Source: Actinocorallia populi
GTDB lineage: Bacteria; Actinomycetota; Actinomycetes; Streptosporangiales; Streptosporangiaceae
DNA length: 64,000 nt
Direction of reading: 5' to 3'
NCBI RefSeq assembly: GCF_002995495.1
Contig: NZ_PVZV01000015.1
Coordinates: 1 to 64,000 of the forward strand
The notes below the pieces were generated by a model. The model was not told where the DNA came from and made no database searches. It saw only the letters and a program-made list of their open reading frames with translations. The translations under genes were made by a program, and so were the position numbers. How positions within the stretch are numbered: the stretch's first letter is position 1; every line of letters starts with the position of its first letter. This document shows positions 40,765 to 51,242 of this stretch, piece after piece.

Positions 40765-41931
40765 TTGAGCGAGCAGGTTCTCGAGGCCGTACGCGCCCTC
40801 GTCCCGACCCTCCGCGAACGGGCAGCCGAGGCCGAGGAGGCACGGCGCGTGCCCGAGGCCACGATCGGGGAACTGGCCGGCACCGGGTTCTTCCGGCTGC
40901 TGCAGCCCCGGCGCCACGGCGGGTACGAGGCCGACCCGGTCCTCTTCTACACCGCCGTCAAGGAGATCGCCGCGGCCTGCGGCTCGACCGGCTGGGTCGC
41001 CTCGGTCCTGGGCGTGCACCAGTGGCAGCTCGCCCTGTTCCCCGACGAGGCGCAGCACGAGGTGTGGGGCCAGGACCCCGAAGCCCGCATCTCCTCCTCC
41101 TACGCGCCCACCGGGAAGATCACCCCGGTCGAGGGCGGCTTCCGGGTCAGCGGCCGCTGGAGCTTCTCCTCCGGCTGCGACCACGCCGGGTGGGTCTTCC
41201 TCGGCGGCATGGTCCCCGGTCCCGACGGCGTGCCGATCGACATGCGGACCTTCCTGCTGCCGCGCTCCGACTACCGGATCGACGACGTCTGGGACACCGT
41301 CGGCCTGCGCGGCACCGGCAGCAACGACATCGTGGTCGAGGACGCCTTCGTCCCCGACCACCGCACGCTGAGCTTCGCGAGCACGAGCGTCCTGGACTGC
41401 CCCGGCAACGCGGTCAACACCTCCCCCCTCTACCGGCTCCCGTTCGCCGCCGTGTTCACCACCACGATCTCCACCCCGATCGTCGGCATCGCCCAGAGCG
41501 CCCTGGACTCCTACATCAAGGTCACCCGTGAGCGCTTCCGCGTCTCCTACGGCAACCAGAAGGTGGCCGAGGACCCGCACGCCCAGGTCCGCATCGCCAC
41601 CGCCGCCGGCGAGATCGACGCCGCGTGGCTCCAGCTCACCCGCAACATCTCCGAGCAGATGCGGTGCGCGCAGGCGGGCGAGGCCCCGTCGCTGAAGCTG
41701 CGCCTGGCCACCCGCCGCGACCAGGTGATGGCGACCCAGCGCGCGATCAAGGCGGTGGACCTGCTGTTCGAGAACGCCGGCGGGCGCGCGCTGGCCGCGG
41801 GCAACGCCGTCCAGCGGGCCTGGCGCGACGCCCACGCCGGCCGCGTCCACGCCGCCAACGACCCCGAGCGCGCGCTCGTCATGTACGGCCAGGGCGCCCT
41901 CGGCATCGAGGTGACGGATGTGATGATGTGA
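40765..41931 (+). CDS. hsaA: HsaA-like 3-HSA hydroxylase oxygenase component
   Basis: 388 residues from a TTG with an AAGGAG site. Acyl-CoA-dehydrogenase-like flavin monooxygenase: GFFRLLQPRRHGGYEADPVLFYTAVKEIAAACGSTGWVASVLGVHQWQLALF, then WSFSSGCDHAGWVFLG. This matches HsaA, which uses HsaB-reduced FMN to hydroxylate 3-HSA to the catechol 3,4-DHSA. Length agrees with the mycobacterial enzyme (about 394). It starts an operon with hsaD, hsaC, kstD and kshAB. Confidence 0.9.
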   Translation: MSEQVLEAVRALVPTLRERAAEAEEARRVPEATIGELAGTGFFRLLQPRRHGGYEADPVLFYTAVKEIAAACGSTGWVASVLGVHQWQLALFPDEAQHEVWGQDPEARISSSYAPTGKITPVEGGFRVSGRWSFSSGCDHAGWVFLGGMVPGPDGVPIDMRTFLLPRSDYRIDDVWDTVGLRGTGSNDIVVEDAFVPDHRTLSFASTSVLDCPGNAVNTSPLYRLPFAAVFTTTISTPIVGIAQSALDSYIKVTRERFRVSYGNQKVAEDPHAQVRIATAAGEIDAAWLQLTRNISEQMRCAQAGEAPSLKLRLATRRDQVMATQRAIKAVDLLFENAGGRALAAGNAVQRAWRDAHAGRVHAANDPERALVMYGQGALGIEVTDVMM

Positions 41932-42749
41932 TCGAGGGGACCACGAAGAACGGCCTGTTCTACACCGAGGCCGGCGACGGGCACCCGCTGGTCATGCTGC
42001 ACGGCGGCGGCCCCGGAGCGTCGGGGACGAGCAACTTCGGCGCCAACCTGCCGGTGTTCGCCGAGCGCTTTCGCACCCTGCTGGTCGACCAGCCCGGCTA
42101 CGGGCGGTCGGTGAAGCCCGAGCGCTTCGAGAAGCAGTTCTTCACCGCCTCCGCCGACGCGGTCGTCGGGCTCATGGACGACCTGGGCATCGAGCGGGCG
42201 CACGTGCTCGGCAACTCCCTCGGCGGCGGCACCGCGGCGCGGATGGCCATCGACCACCCCGACCGTGTCGCGAAGCTGGTGCTCATGGGTCCGGGCGGCG
42301 TCAGCCTGAACGTGCTGGCCGCCGACCCGACCGAGGGCATCAAGCGGCTCTTCGAGTTCTCGGCCGCCCCTTCCCGAGAACGCCTCGTCGCCTTCCTCAC
42401 CGCCCTGGCCCACGACCCGTCGCTGGTCACCGAGGAGCTGATCGCCGATCGCCTCGCCTCGGCTACCGACCCCGAGACCGTGCGCGGCAACGCCGCGATG
42501 GCCGCGACCTTCGCCGACCCGGCCATGCTCGAGGACGGCATGCTCTGGCGCGAGGCGTACCGGATCCGCCACGAGACCCTGCTGACCTGGGGCCGCGAGG
42601 ACCGCGCCAACCCCCTCGACGGCGCGCTCGTGGCCCTCAAGACCATCCCGAACGCGCGGCTGCACGTCTTCCCGCACTGCGGCCACTGGGCGCAGACCGA
42701 GCGCTTCGACGAGTTCAACCGCGTCACCCTCAGCTTCCTGGAGTCCTGA
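41928..42749 (+). CDS. hsaD: HsaD-like 4,9-DSHA hydrolase
   Basis: 273 residues from a GTG overlapping the hsaA stop. C-C bond hydrolase of the alpha/beta fold: LHGGGPGASGTSNF oxyanion region, nucleophile GNSLGGG (Ser97), late WGREDRANP (Asp) and PHCGHWAQTE (His). It hydrolyses the ring-cleavage product of HsaC into HIP (DOHNAA) and a hexadienoate. One base overlaps hsaC. Confidence 0.9.
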   Translation: MIEGTTKNGLFYTEAGDGHPLVMLHGGGPGASGTSNFGANLPVFAERFRTLLVDQPGYGRSVKPERFEKQFFTASADAVVGLMDDLGIERAHVLGNSLGGGTAARMAIDHPDRVAKLVLMGPGGVSLNVLAADPTEGIKRLFEFSAAPSRERLVAFLTALAHDPSLVTEELIADRLASATDPETVRGNAAMAATFADPAMLEDGMLWREAYRIRHETLLTWGREDRANPLDGALVALKTIPNARLHVFPHCGHWAQTERFDEFNRVTLSFLES

Positions 42750-43624
42750 TGATCACTTCCCTCGGCTACCTGCGTTTCGAGACCGCCGACCTCGGCGCGT
42801 GGCGCACCTTCGGCTCCGAGGTCCTCGGCCTGGAGGCCGTCACCGGGCCCGACGAGAACGCCCTGTACTTCCGGCACGACGAGTACGCCAACCGCTTCAC
42901 CTTCCTCCCGGGCGAGGCGGACCGGCTGCTGGCCGCGGGCTGGGAGGTCGCCAACGCCCGCGCCCTGGCCGAGACCGTCGAGCGGCTGGAGAAGGCGGGC
43001 CGCACCGTCACCCCCGGCACCGCCGAGGAGGCGGCCGACCGCCGCGTCGAGGCGCTGGTGCACGTCGACGACCCCAACGGCAACCACCTGGAGATCTACC
43101 ACTCCCCGGCGATGAACCACGCGCCGCAGGTGAACCCGTACGGGAACAGGTTCGTGGCGGGAGGCCTCGGACTCGGCCACATCGTGCTGTCGGCGCCGGA
43201 CATCGAGGCGTCCTTCGCCTTCTACACCGAACTGCTCGGGTTCCGCCACCGCGACTCCCTGCGCTTCCCCGCCGCCACGTTCGGCGGGCCGGAGGGCCGG
43301 ATGAACTGGGTGCGCTTCCTCGGCGCCAACCCGCGCCACCACAGCCTGGGACTGTGCGAGGCGCCGCTGCCCGCCATGATCTTCCACTTCATGCTGGAGC
43401 TCTCCAGCCTGGACGAGGTGGGCCGCGGCCTCGACCGCTTCCACAAGGCGGGCTACGCCGTCCAGCAGTCCCTCGGCAGGCACACCAACGACAAGATGGT
43501 CTCCTTCTACGCCGCCACCCCGGGCCCGTTCCAGGTCGAGTACGGCTACGACGCGGTCCTCGTCGACGACGCGACCTGGACCGTCAAGGAGATCACCGAG
43601 GACGCCTACTGGGGCCACCAGTGA
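42749..43624 (+). CDS. hsaC: HsaC-like extradiol dioxygenase
   Basis: 291 residues. Two-domain type I extradiol dioxygenase. The iron ligands appear as His144 (GLGHIVLSAPD), His213 (IFHFMLEL) and Glu263 (FQVEYG), with the spacing of BphC. It cleaves the catechol 3,4-DHSA meta to give 4,9-DSHA. Start and hsaD stop share one base (TGATG). Confidence 0.92.
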   Translation: MITSLGYLRFETADLGAWRTFGSEVLGLEAVTGPDENALYFRHDEYANRFTFLPGEADRLLAAGWEVANARALAETVERLEKAGRTVTPGTAEEAADRRVEALVHVDDPNGNHLEIYHSPAMNHAPQVNPYGNRFVAGGLGLGHIVLSAPDIEASFAFYTELLGFRHRDSLRFPAATFGGPEGRMNWVRFLGANPRHHSLGLCEAPLPAMIFHFMLELSSLDEVGRGLDRFHKAGYAVQQSLGRHTNDKMVSFYAATPGPFQVEYGYDAVLVDDATWTVKEITEDAYWGHQ

Positions 43625-43654
43625 TCCGCCGCGCATCCTTCCGGGAGAACTGAC

Positions 43655-45316
43655 ATGGGCACGACCTGGGATCACGAGTACGACGTGGTCGTCGTCGGCT
43701 CGGGGGCGGGCGGCCTGGCCGCCGCGGCCACCGCCGGCCGCCGGGGGCTGTCCGCTCTGGTGGTGGAGAAGACCGACAAGTACGGCGGGTCCAGCGCCCT
43801 GTCCGGCGGGGCGATCTGGGTGCCGAACAACGTGTACCTGCAGCGCGCGGGCGAGCGCGACACCCTGGAGAACGCCCGTACGTACATGGACGCGACCGTG
43901 GGCGACCGGGTGCCCGCCGACCGCAAGGAGGCGTACCTGACGCGCGGTCCGGAGATGGTCGAGTTCTTCGACCGCGAGAGCTCGTATGTGCGCTTCATGT
44001 ACACGCCCGGCTACTCCGACTACTACCCGGAGGCTCCGGGCGGGAGGCCGCAGGGGCGCTCAGTCGAGCCGTGCATCATCGACGGAAAGAAGCTCGGACC
44101 GGAGTTCGGGAACCTGCGCCGGGCGGGGCTGCCGACATACGGCCTGACGATGACGTCCGGCGAGTTCGGCAAGCTCAACATGGTCATGCGGACCTGGAAG
44201 GGCAGGCAGACCGCCCTGCTCGTCGGCCTGCGGGCGGTGAAGGCGCTGCTCACCGGGCAGAAGCCGCTGTCGCTCGGTGAGGCGCTGGTGGCGCGGCTAC
44301 GGCTGGCGCTTCGCGAGGCCGGGGGAGAGCTGTGGCTTTCCACCTCCTTCCAGGACCTCGTCGTGGAGGACGGACGGGTCACCGGCATCAAGGTGCTCCG
44401 CGACGGCAGGGAGACCGCCGTCCGGGCGCGCGGGGGAGTCGTCCTGGCCGCCGGCGGCTTCTCCCACGACCAGGAACTGCGCGAGCGCTACCTGCCGAAG
44501 CCGACGAAGACCGCCTGGACCCATGCCTCCGAGGGCCAGACCGGCGACACGCTGCGGGCGGGCCTGGCCGCGGGCGCCGCGGTCGACCTGATGGACAAGG
44601 TGTGGGGCGCGCCCTCGGTGCCGACGCCCGACGGGAGGCTGTTCTTCCTCGTCGCCGACCGCGCCGTCCCCTCGATGGTCATCGTCGACGCCGAGGGCGA
44701 GCGGTACGTCAGGGAGACCCTGCCCTACCACGAGTTCCTCGACCGGATGTACGAGCACGGGGAGAAGGCCATGGCCTCGTGGATGATCATCGACGAGTGG
44801 GCGCACAGGAAGTACGTGTGGGTCGGGCTGTTCCCCGGACAGCCGTTCCCGAAGGAGTGGAAGTCCACCGGGTTCCTCAAGAGCGGTGAGACCGCCGAGG
44901 AGCTGGCGGCGCAGATCGGCGTCCCCGCGGACAGGCTGAAGGCGACCATCGAGCGCTTCAACGCCATGGCCGCAGGCGCCAAGGACGAGGACTTCGGCCG
45001 CGGGGACAGCGCCTACGACAACTACTACGGCGACCCGACGCTGCCCAACCCCAACCTCCGCCCGATGAAGGGCCCGTTCTACGCGGTGCCCGTCGTTCCC
45101 GGAGACATCGGCACCAAGGGCGGGCTGGTCACCGACACCGAGGCGCGCGTGCTGCGGCACGACGGCTCGGTGATCGAGGGCCTGTACGCCACCGGCAACT
45201 GCTCGGCCGCCGTCACCGGCGAGACCTACCCCGGACCGGGCGCCACGCTCGGCCCGGCGATGACCTTCGGCTATGTCGCCGCCACCCACATCGCTGCACA
45301 GGGAGTCACCGCATGA
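43655..45316 (+). CDS. kstD: 3-ketosteroid delta-1-dehydrogenase (KstD family)
   Basis: 553 residues. The N-terminal FAD motif is VVVGSGAGGLAAAATAGRRG, followed by GGSSALSGGAIWVPNN. The C-terminal region LYATGNCSAAVTGETYPGPGATLGPAMTFGYVAA is diagnostic of KstD and holds a catalytic Tyr and Gly. It introduces the 1,2 double bond in ring A. With KshAB it opens ring B. Its stop overlaps the kshA start (ATGA). Confidence 0.9.
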   Translation: MGTTWDHEYDVVVVGSGAGGLAAAATAGRRGLSALVVEKTDKYGGSSALSGGAIWVPNNVYLQRAGERDTLENARTYMDATVGDRVPADRKEAYLTRGPEMVEFFDRESSYVRFMYTPGYSDYYPEAPGGRPQGRSVEPCIIDGKKLGPEFGNLRRAGLPTYGLTMTSGEFGKLNMVMRTWKGRQTALLVGLRAVKALLTGQKPLSLGEALVARLRLALREAGGELWLSTSFQDLVVEDGRVTGIKVLRDGRETAVRARGGVVLAAGGFSHDQELRERYLPKPTKTAWTHASEGQTGDTLRAGLAAGAAVDLMDKVWGAPSVPTPDGRLFFLVADRAVPSMVIVDAEGERYVRETLPYHEFLDRMYEHGEKAMASWMIIDEWAHRKYVWVGLFPGQPFPKEWKSTGFLKSGETAEELAAQIGVPADRLKATIERFNAMAAGAKDEDFGRGDSAYDNYYGDPTLPNPNLRPMKGPFYAVPVVPGDIGTKGGLVTDTEARVLRHDGSVIEGLYATGNCSAAVTGETYPGPGATLGPAMTFGYVAATHIAAQGVTA

Positions 45317-46476
45317 ACCACCGCGTCATCGAATCCGCTCCGCCGCCCGCCCGCTTCGCCCGGGGCTGGCACTGCCTCGGCCTCGCCGAGCCCTTCAAGG
45401 ACGGCAAGCCGCACGCCGTGGAGGCGTTCGGCACCAAGCTCGTCGTCTTCCAGGGTGCGGACGGTGAGCTGAAGGTGCTCAACGCCTACTGCCCCCACAT
45501 GGGCGGCGACCTCACCCAGGGCACCGTCAAGGGCGACGCCGTCGCCTGCCCCTTCCACGACTGGCGCTGGGGAGGCGACGGCAGGTGCGCCGGCATCCCC
45601 TACGCCACCCGCGTCCCCCGCGCCGCGCGCACCAAGGCGTGGCGCACCCTCGAGACCAACCAGCAGCTGTTCGTCTACAACGACCCGCAGGGCAACCCGC
45701 CGCCGCCGGAGGTCACGATCCCCCGGATCGAGGGCGCCTACAGCGACGAGTGGTCGTCGTGGACCTGGAACCGGCTGCGGGTGGACGGCTCCCACTGCCG
45801 GGAGATCGTCGACAACGTCGTGGACATGGCGCACTTCTACTACGTGCACTTCGCGCTCCCGACGTACTTCAAGAACGTCTTCGAAGGGCACATCGCCACG
45901 CAGTACTACGACGGGTACTCGCGCGACGACGCCAACCTCGGACTGGTCCCGGGCGCGGAGACGGAGCAGATCAGGCAGCGGTCGGAGGCCGCCTACCACG
46001 GCCCCTCCTACATGATCGACTACCTCTGGAACGAGGCCTCGGGCAGCACGGTCGAGAGCGTGCTGATCAACTGCCACTACCCGATCTCCAGCGACAGCTT
46101 CATGCTCCAGTGGGGTGTGCTCGTCAAGAAGTTCCCGGGCATGTCCGACGAGGAGGCCGACGCCATGGCCAAGCAGGTCGGCGACGGCATCGGGCTCGGG
46201 TTCATGCAGGACATCGAGATCTGGCGCAACAAGGCGGCCATCGACAACCCGCTGCTGTGCGACCAGGACGGCCCCGTCTACCAGTTGCGCCGCTGGTACG
46301 AGCAGTTCTACGTGGACGTCGAGGACGTGACGCCCGAGATGGTCAACCGGTTCGAGTTCGAGATCGACACCGAGCGGGCCGTCGAGGAGTGGAAGAAGGA
46401 GGTCGCGGAGAACGTCGCGAACGGAGTCTCCTTCTCCATGATCCCGAAGTCGATGCGCGAGACGACGCGGGGCTAG
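45313..46476 (+). CDS. kshA: 3-ketosteroid 9-alpha-hydroxylase oxygenase (KshA)
   Basis: 387 residues. The Rieske motif is Cys60-Pro-His62 then Cys79-X2-His82 (CPFHDWRW), with the typical 16-residue gap. The mononuclear iron region is DNVVDMAHFYYVHF. The sequence WGGDGRCAGIPYATRVP is typical of KshA. It hydroxylates C9 of 3-ketosteroids, using electrons from KshB (46702). Confidence 0.92.
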   Translation: MNHRVIESAPPPARFARGWHCLGLAEPFKDGKPHAVEAFGTKLVVFQGADGELKVLNAYCPHMGGDLTQGTVKGDAVACPFHDWRWGGDGRCAGIPYATRVPRAARTKAWRTLETNQQLFVYNDPQGNPPPPEVTIPRIEGAYSDEWSSWTWNRLRVDGSHCREIVDNVVDMAHFYYVHFALPTYFKNVFEGHIATQYYDGYSRDDANLGLVPGAETEQIRQRSEAAYHGPSYMIDYLWNEASGSTVESVLINCHYPISSDSFMLQWGVLVKKFPGMSDEEADAMAKQVGDGIGLGFMQDIEIWRNKAAIDNPLLCDQDGPVYQLRRWYEQFYVDVEDVTPEMVNRFEFEIDTERAVEEWKKEVAENVANGVSFSMIPKSMRETTRG

Positions 46477-46478
46477 GA

Positions 46479-46709
46479 ATGCAAGAGGTCGGCTGCCGGA
46501 CGTGTGGAACCCGCGTCCTGGTGAAGAAGAACAGCCTTCCGCACACCAGCGTCCAGTGGACGACCGACGCCGCCGCCACCTGCGAGGAGATCTCCTCGCG
46601 GGTGGCGGGCGGTGAACACGCGGCATGCGTCACCCACTGCGGTGCGCTGCGCGCGTCGATCGAGCAGGCGGTGCGCGAAGGCCTCGTGAAAGTTTCCTCC
46701 GATGACTGA
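46479..46709 (+). CDS. Small cysteine-containing protein between kshA and kshB
   Basis: 76 residues, with Cys6, Cys9, Cys35, Cys50 and Cys54. The N-terminal CRTC and the late CVTHC could bind zinc or an iron-sulfur cluster, but no known family fits by eye. It starts 3 bp after kshA and overlaps kshB by 8 bp, so it is translated with them. A role in assembly of, or electron transfer to, the hydroxylase is possible but unproven. Confidence 0.65.
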   Translation: MQEVGCRTCGTRVLVKKNSLPHTSVQWTTDAAATCEEISSRVAGGEHAACVTHCGALRASIEQAVREGLVKVSSDD

Positions 46710-47679
46710 ATCCCTACGTCTCACCGTCGCCGAGGTCGTCCGCGAGACGGCCGACGCGCACACCCTGGTGTTCGACGCCGTATCACCCTTCTCTCCCGGG
46801 CAGTTCCTGACGCTGCGGCTGCCCGACGGCACAGCGCGGTGCTATTCGCTGTGCTGCGGTCCGGGAGAACGGCTGATGGTCACCGTCAAGCGGGTCGCCG
46901 GAGGGCACGCCTCCAACTGGATCTGCGACAACGTGACCGCCGGTTCGGTCCTGGAGGCGCTGCCGCCGTCCGGGGTGTTCACCCCGCGCACCCCGGACGG
47001 GGACTTCCTCCTGCTGGCGGGCGGCAGCGGGATCACCCCGGTGTTGTCGATCCTCAAGACGGCGCTGGCCCGGGGACAAGGACAGATCGTCCTTCTCTAT
47101 GCCAACCGGGACGAGGAATCCGTCATCTTCGCGGCGGCCCTGCGTGAGCTGGAGACCGCCCACCCCGGCCGGCTGACCGTCGTCCACTGGCTGGAGACGG
47201 TGCAGGGCCTCCCCGCGGCGCCGCGGCTCGCGTCGCTGCTGCGTCCCTACCGGGCGTACGAGGCGTTCGTCTGCGGGCCAGGCGGGTTCATGGACGCCTG
47301 CTGCGAGGCGCTGGCGAGCCTGGACGCCGCGAAGCCCAAGGTCGAGCGGTTCGTCTCCCTCAGCGGTGATCCGTTCGCGGCGCCGGAGCCCCTCGAGGGC
47401 ACCGGAGGAACCGTGGAGGTGGACCTCGACGGCTCCGTCACCTCTCACACCTGGCCGGAGGGGACACCCCTGCTGGACGTCCTGCTCGCCGGGGGAGTCG
47501 ACGCGCCCTACTCCTGCCGGGAGGGCGCGTGCAGCGCCTGCGCCTGCCGTGTCGTCGACGGCGAGGTCGAGATGCTCGCCAACGAGGTGCTCGACGAGGC
47601 GGACCTGGCCGACGGCTGGGTGCTGGCCTGCCAGGCGCTCCCGCTCACCGGCCATGTGAAGATCACCTACTCCGAATGA
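46702..47679 (+). CDS. kshB: 3-ketosteroid 9-alpha-hydroxylase reductase (KshB)
   Basis: 325 residues. An N-terminal FAD/NAD(P)H reductase module (ARCYSLCCGPGE, LAGGSGITPVLSILK, FVCGPGGFMDACCEAL) is followed by a C-terminal plant-type [2Fe-2S] ferredoxin domain (CREGACSACACRVV then LACQALP). This order matches KshB. It passes electrons from NADH to KshA. Confidence 0.92.
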   Translation: MTESLRLTVAEVVRETADAHTLVFDAVSPFSPGQFLTLRLPDGTARCYSLCCGPGERLMVTVKRVAGGHASNWICDNVTAGSVLEALPPSGVFTPRTPDGDFLLLAGGSGITPVLSILKTALARGQGQIVLLYANRDEESVIFAAALRELETAHPGRLTVVHWLETVQGLPAAPRLASLLRPYRAYEAFVCGPGGFMDACCEALASLDAAKPKVERFVSLSGDPFAAPEPLEGTGGTVEVDLDGSVTSHTWPEGTPLLDVLLAGGVDAPYSCREGACSACACRVVDGEVEMLANEVLDEADLADGWVLACQALPLTGHVKITYSE

Positions 47680-47688
47680 GGTACCCCC

Positions 47689-48444
47689 ATGGCACGGCTT
47701 GACGGCAAGGTCGCCCTGATCACCGGCGGCGCCCGCGGCATCGGCGAGGCGCACGCCCGCGCGTTCGCCGCCGAGGGCGCCCAGGTCGTGATCGGCGACC
47801 TCCTCGACGACCGGGGCTCGGCGCTGGCCGCCGAACTCGGCGCGGTCTTCGTCCGCATGGACGTCACCAGCTCCGCGGACTGGGCGGCGGCCGTCGACGC
47901 GACGGTCTCGGCCCACGGGAAACTGAACGTCCTCGTCAACAACGCGGGCATCCTCCGCTTCCGCACGGTCGCCGACATGGCGGAGGAGGAGCTCCGCCGC
48001 GTCCTCGACGTCAACCTGATCGGCCCCTGGCTCGGCATGAAGGCCGTCATTGAGCCGATGAGGCGGGCGGGCGGCGGCTCCATCATCAACACCTCCTCGG
48101 TGGAGGGCTACGCCGCGGCGGCGGGCCTGTCGGCGTACGCGGCCTCCAAGTTCGGGGTGCGCGGCATCACCAAGGCCGCCGCCCGCGAGCTGGGCGCCCA
48201 CGGCATCCGCGTCAACTCCCTGCATCCGGGCGGCGTCGCCACCGAGCTCGCCCTGGACCCGTCCAACGCCGATGCCACGGGCATCGACCCCGAGGCGTTC
48301 TTCAAGGCCATCCCCCTGGGCCGGTGGGGCCTGCCCCAGGACGTCGCCGGAGCCGCCGTCTACCTCGCCTCCGACGAGTCCGCCTACTGCACCGGCACCG
48401 AGGTGCTCGTCGACGGCGGCCTCCTCAGCGGGCCGGGCTACTGA
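47689..48444 (+). CDS. SDR family oxidoreductase, 3-alpha/20-beta-hydroxysteroid-dehydrogenase-like
   Basis: 251 residues. [19 protein letters not shown] cofactor segment, NNAG, NTSSVEGYAAAAGLSAYAASKFGVRG (Ser-Tyr-Lys) and a VDGGLLSGPGY end. It is the last gene of the hsa/ksh operon. The substrate is probably a steroid hydroxyl or ketone. Confidence 0.88.
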   Translation: MARLDGKVALITGGARGIGEAHARAFAAEGAQVVIGDLLDDRGSALAAELGAVFVRMDVTSSADWAAAVDATVSAHGKLNVLVNNAGILRFRTVADMAEEELRRVLDVNLIGPWLGMKAVIEPMRRAGGGSIINTSSVEGYAAAAGLSAYAASKFGVRGITKAAARELGAHGIRVNSLHPGGVATELALDPSNADATGIDPEAFFKAIPLGRWGLPQDVAGAAVYLASDESAYCTGTEVLVDGGLLSGPGY

Positions 48445-48474
48445 CGCCCGGGTGCGTCCCGCCGCGACCGGCGG

Positions 48475-48575
48475 AGAGAATTGGGATGGAAAATAGAGAA
48501 TTATCTGAATTTATTGCGATGGCGATAGTCAAGCATGCTTTGTTCTTTGGAAATGTCGATTGACATTAATCTGCC
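48475..48575. other. AT-rich intergenic island before the lectin gene
   Basis: Between the SDR stop and the lectin start is about 100 bp that is much richer in A/T than its surroundings (for example GAATTATCTGAATTTATT). Such patches often hold promoters or Lsr2-type silencer sites. I saw no clear inverted repeat. Confidence 0.5.
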
Positions 48576-48634
48576 GAGGGTGCGGGCAGGAGGTCGGGAG
48601 AACTGACTTCGTCCCTTCTGGAGAAAGAGGAGTC

Positions 48635-49198
48635 ATGGCTACTCGCAAACGGGGCCGCCGGCTCGTCCTGCCGCTTCTCGCGGGCTCGGCGCTGCTGGCC
48701 ACGCTCACCCCCGCGTACGCGGCGCACGGGCGGTCCGCCGCGGCGGTGCCGACGTCCAACGCGGTGATGCTCGTCAACGCCCAGACCGGCAAGTGCCTGA
48801 CGATCGCCGGCGGGCGCAGCACCGAGAACAACGTCCGGGCCGTGCAGTTCGACTGCGACACCGACCGCTCCCGCCGCTGGGTGCTGAACCGGACGGGCCG
48901 CGGCCAGAACTACCAGATCAGGAACCTGCAGACCCGCAAGTGCCTGACGATCGCCGGCGGGCGCAGCACCGAGAACAACGTCCGGGCCGTGCAGTACAAC
49001 TGCGACCGCGACCGGTCGCGCACCTGGACGATCCGCCAGGTGGCGTCCAACGGCCAGTACCAGATCCGCAACCGCCAGACGGGCAAGTGCCTGACGATCG
49101 CCGGCGGGCGCAGCACCGAGAACAACGTCGAGGCCCTCCAGTACACCTGCGACGACGACACGTCGCGCCGCTGGCTGCTGCGGTTGACCGGCCGGTGA
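48635..49198 (+). CDS. Secreted ricin-type beta-trefoil lectin domain protein
   Basis: 187 residues from the ATG at 48635 (ribosome site AGAGGAG). The signal peptide covers about residues 1-29 (LVLPLLAGSALLATLTPAYAA). The mature part has three copies of TGKCLTIAGGRSTENNV, each followed by Cys and a W, which forms a single beta-trefoil. Such domains bind carbohydrate outside the cell. No catalytic domain is attached. A 32-bp palindrome follows. Confidence 0.85.
   Translation: MATRKRGRRLVLPLLAGSALLATLTPAYAAHGRSAAAVPTSNAVMLVNAQTGKCLTIAGGRSTENNVRAVQFDCDTDRSRRWVLNRTGRGQNYQIRNLQTRKCLTIAGGRSTENNVRAVQYNCDRDRSRTWTIRQVASNGQYQIRNRQTGKCLTIAGGRSTENNVEALQYTCDDDTSRRWLLRLTGR
48791..49128 (+). repeat. Three 147-bp-period repeats within the lectin gene
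   Basis: The 44-base core starting AAGTGCCTGACGATC occurs identically at 48791, 48938 and 49085, each 147 bp (49 codons) apart. The segments between the cores differ. Identity at synonymous sites across the core indicates recent duplication or gene conversion. Confidence 0.9.
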
Positions 49199-49202
49199 CG
49201 CG

Positions 49203-49234
49203 GTCCGGGCCGGACCCGCGGGTCCGGCCCGGAC
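49203..49234. terminator. 32-bp perfect palindrome, terminator of the lectin gene
   Basis: All 16 base pairs match (49203-49218 with 49219-49234), beginning 4 bp after the lectin stop at 49198. It has no T-run, so it is a hairpin-only terminator. Confidence 0.7.
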
Positions 49235-49284
49235 GGGACCGCGGTCCCTGGAGGGCGGGGCGGGCGGGACCGCAGGATCGGGGC

Positions 49285-49680
49285 ATGCGACCCCTCTCCC
49301 GTACGATCGTGTTCGCGGCGGTCCTCGCCCTCGGTCTCGGCACCGCCTCCCCCGTCCTGGCCGCGCCGACCGAGACCGTCAGGATGGTGGCGACCAGCCT
49401 GAGCGGCAAGCGCATCTACCTGGAGCACCACTTCTCGTACTGCCTGAAGAAGAACCGCTGCGACCCTTCGGCCAAGGACGGCACCCACAGGGTCGCCAGG
49501 TACGCGCAGAAGATGAAGGTGCGCCGCGGGCACGGGGTGTGGATCAACACCGTCGCCGTCAGGCCGCACCGCCTCCGCGTCTACGTGGACGGCAGGCTGG
49601 TCCGCGACGAGAGGTCCAAGTGGTACGCCCAGGGCGGCGGGGGCTTCCACATCACCGACCACACCTATTTCCACCGCTGA
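49285..49680 (+). CDS. Small secreted hypothetical protein
   Basis: 131 residues. The signal peptide (about 1-26) ends LAAP. The mature part has two cysteines (SYCLKKNRC) that may form a disulfide. It is basic and rich in short strand-like segments (KMKVRRGHGVWINTVAVRPHRL). No family recognised. A hairpin at 49701-49727 follows. Confidence 0.65.
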   Translation: MRPLSRTIVFAAVLALGLGTASPVLAAPTETVRMVATSLSGKRIYLEHHFSYCLKKNRCDPSAKDGTHRVARYAQKMKVRRGHGVWINTVAVRPHRLRVYVDGRLVRDERSKWYAQGGGGFHITDHTYFHR

Positions 49681-49700
49681 CCCGACGACGGGTCGCGTAC

Positions 49701-49727
49701 GGGCATCCATCGGCCGGATGGGTGCCC
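49701..49727. terminator. Hairpin terminator after the small secreted protein
   Basis: Arms GGGCATCCATC and GATGGGTGCCC pair with one G-T wobble around a 5-base loop. It lies 21 bp past the stop. Confidence 0.65.
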
Positions 49728-49859
49728 GCGTCACGTAGGTGACGAGCCCACTTACCGGGTCCGATGCCTGCTGATAGAACGAAAACGGTTACTCCTGGAG
49801 AGATGTCCGCTGCGCAACGTGAGCGCGGCGCGGCGCCGTTTTCGTGAAGGGCGGGACGC

Positions 49860-51238
<1,379 letters not shown>

Positions 51239-51242
<4 letters not shown>

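Noticed and set aside
48791..49128. CRISPR-like array
   Set aside because: The three repeats are coding, in frame, and inside a beta-trefoil protein.
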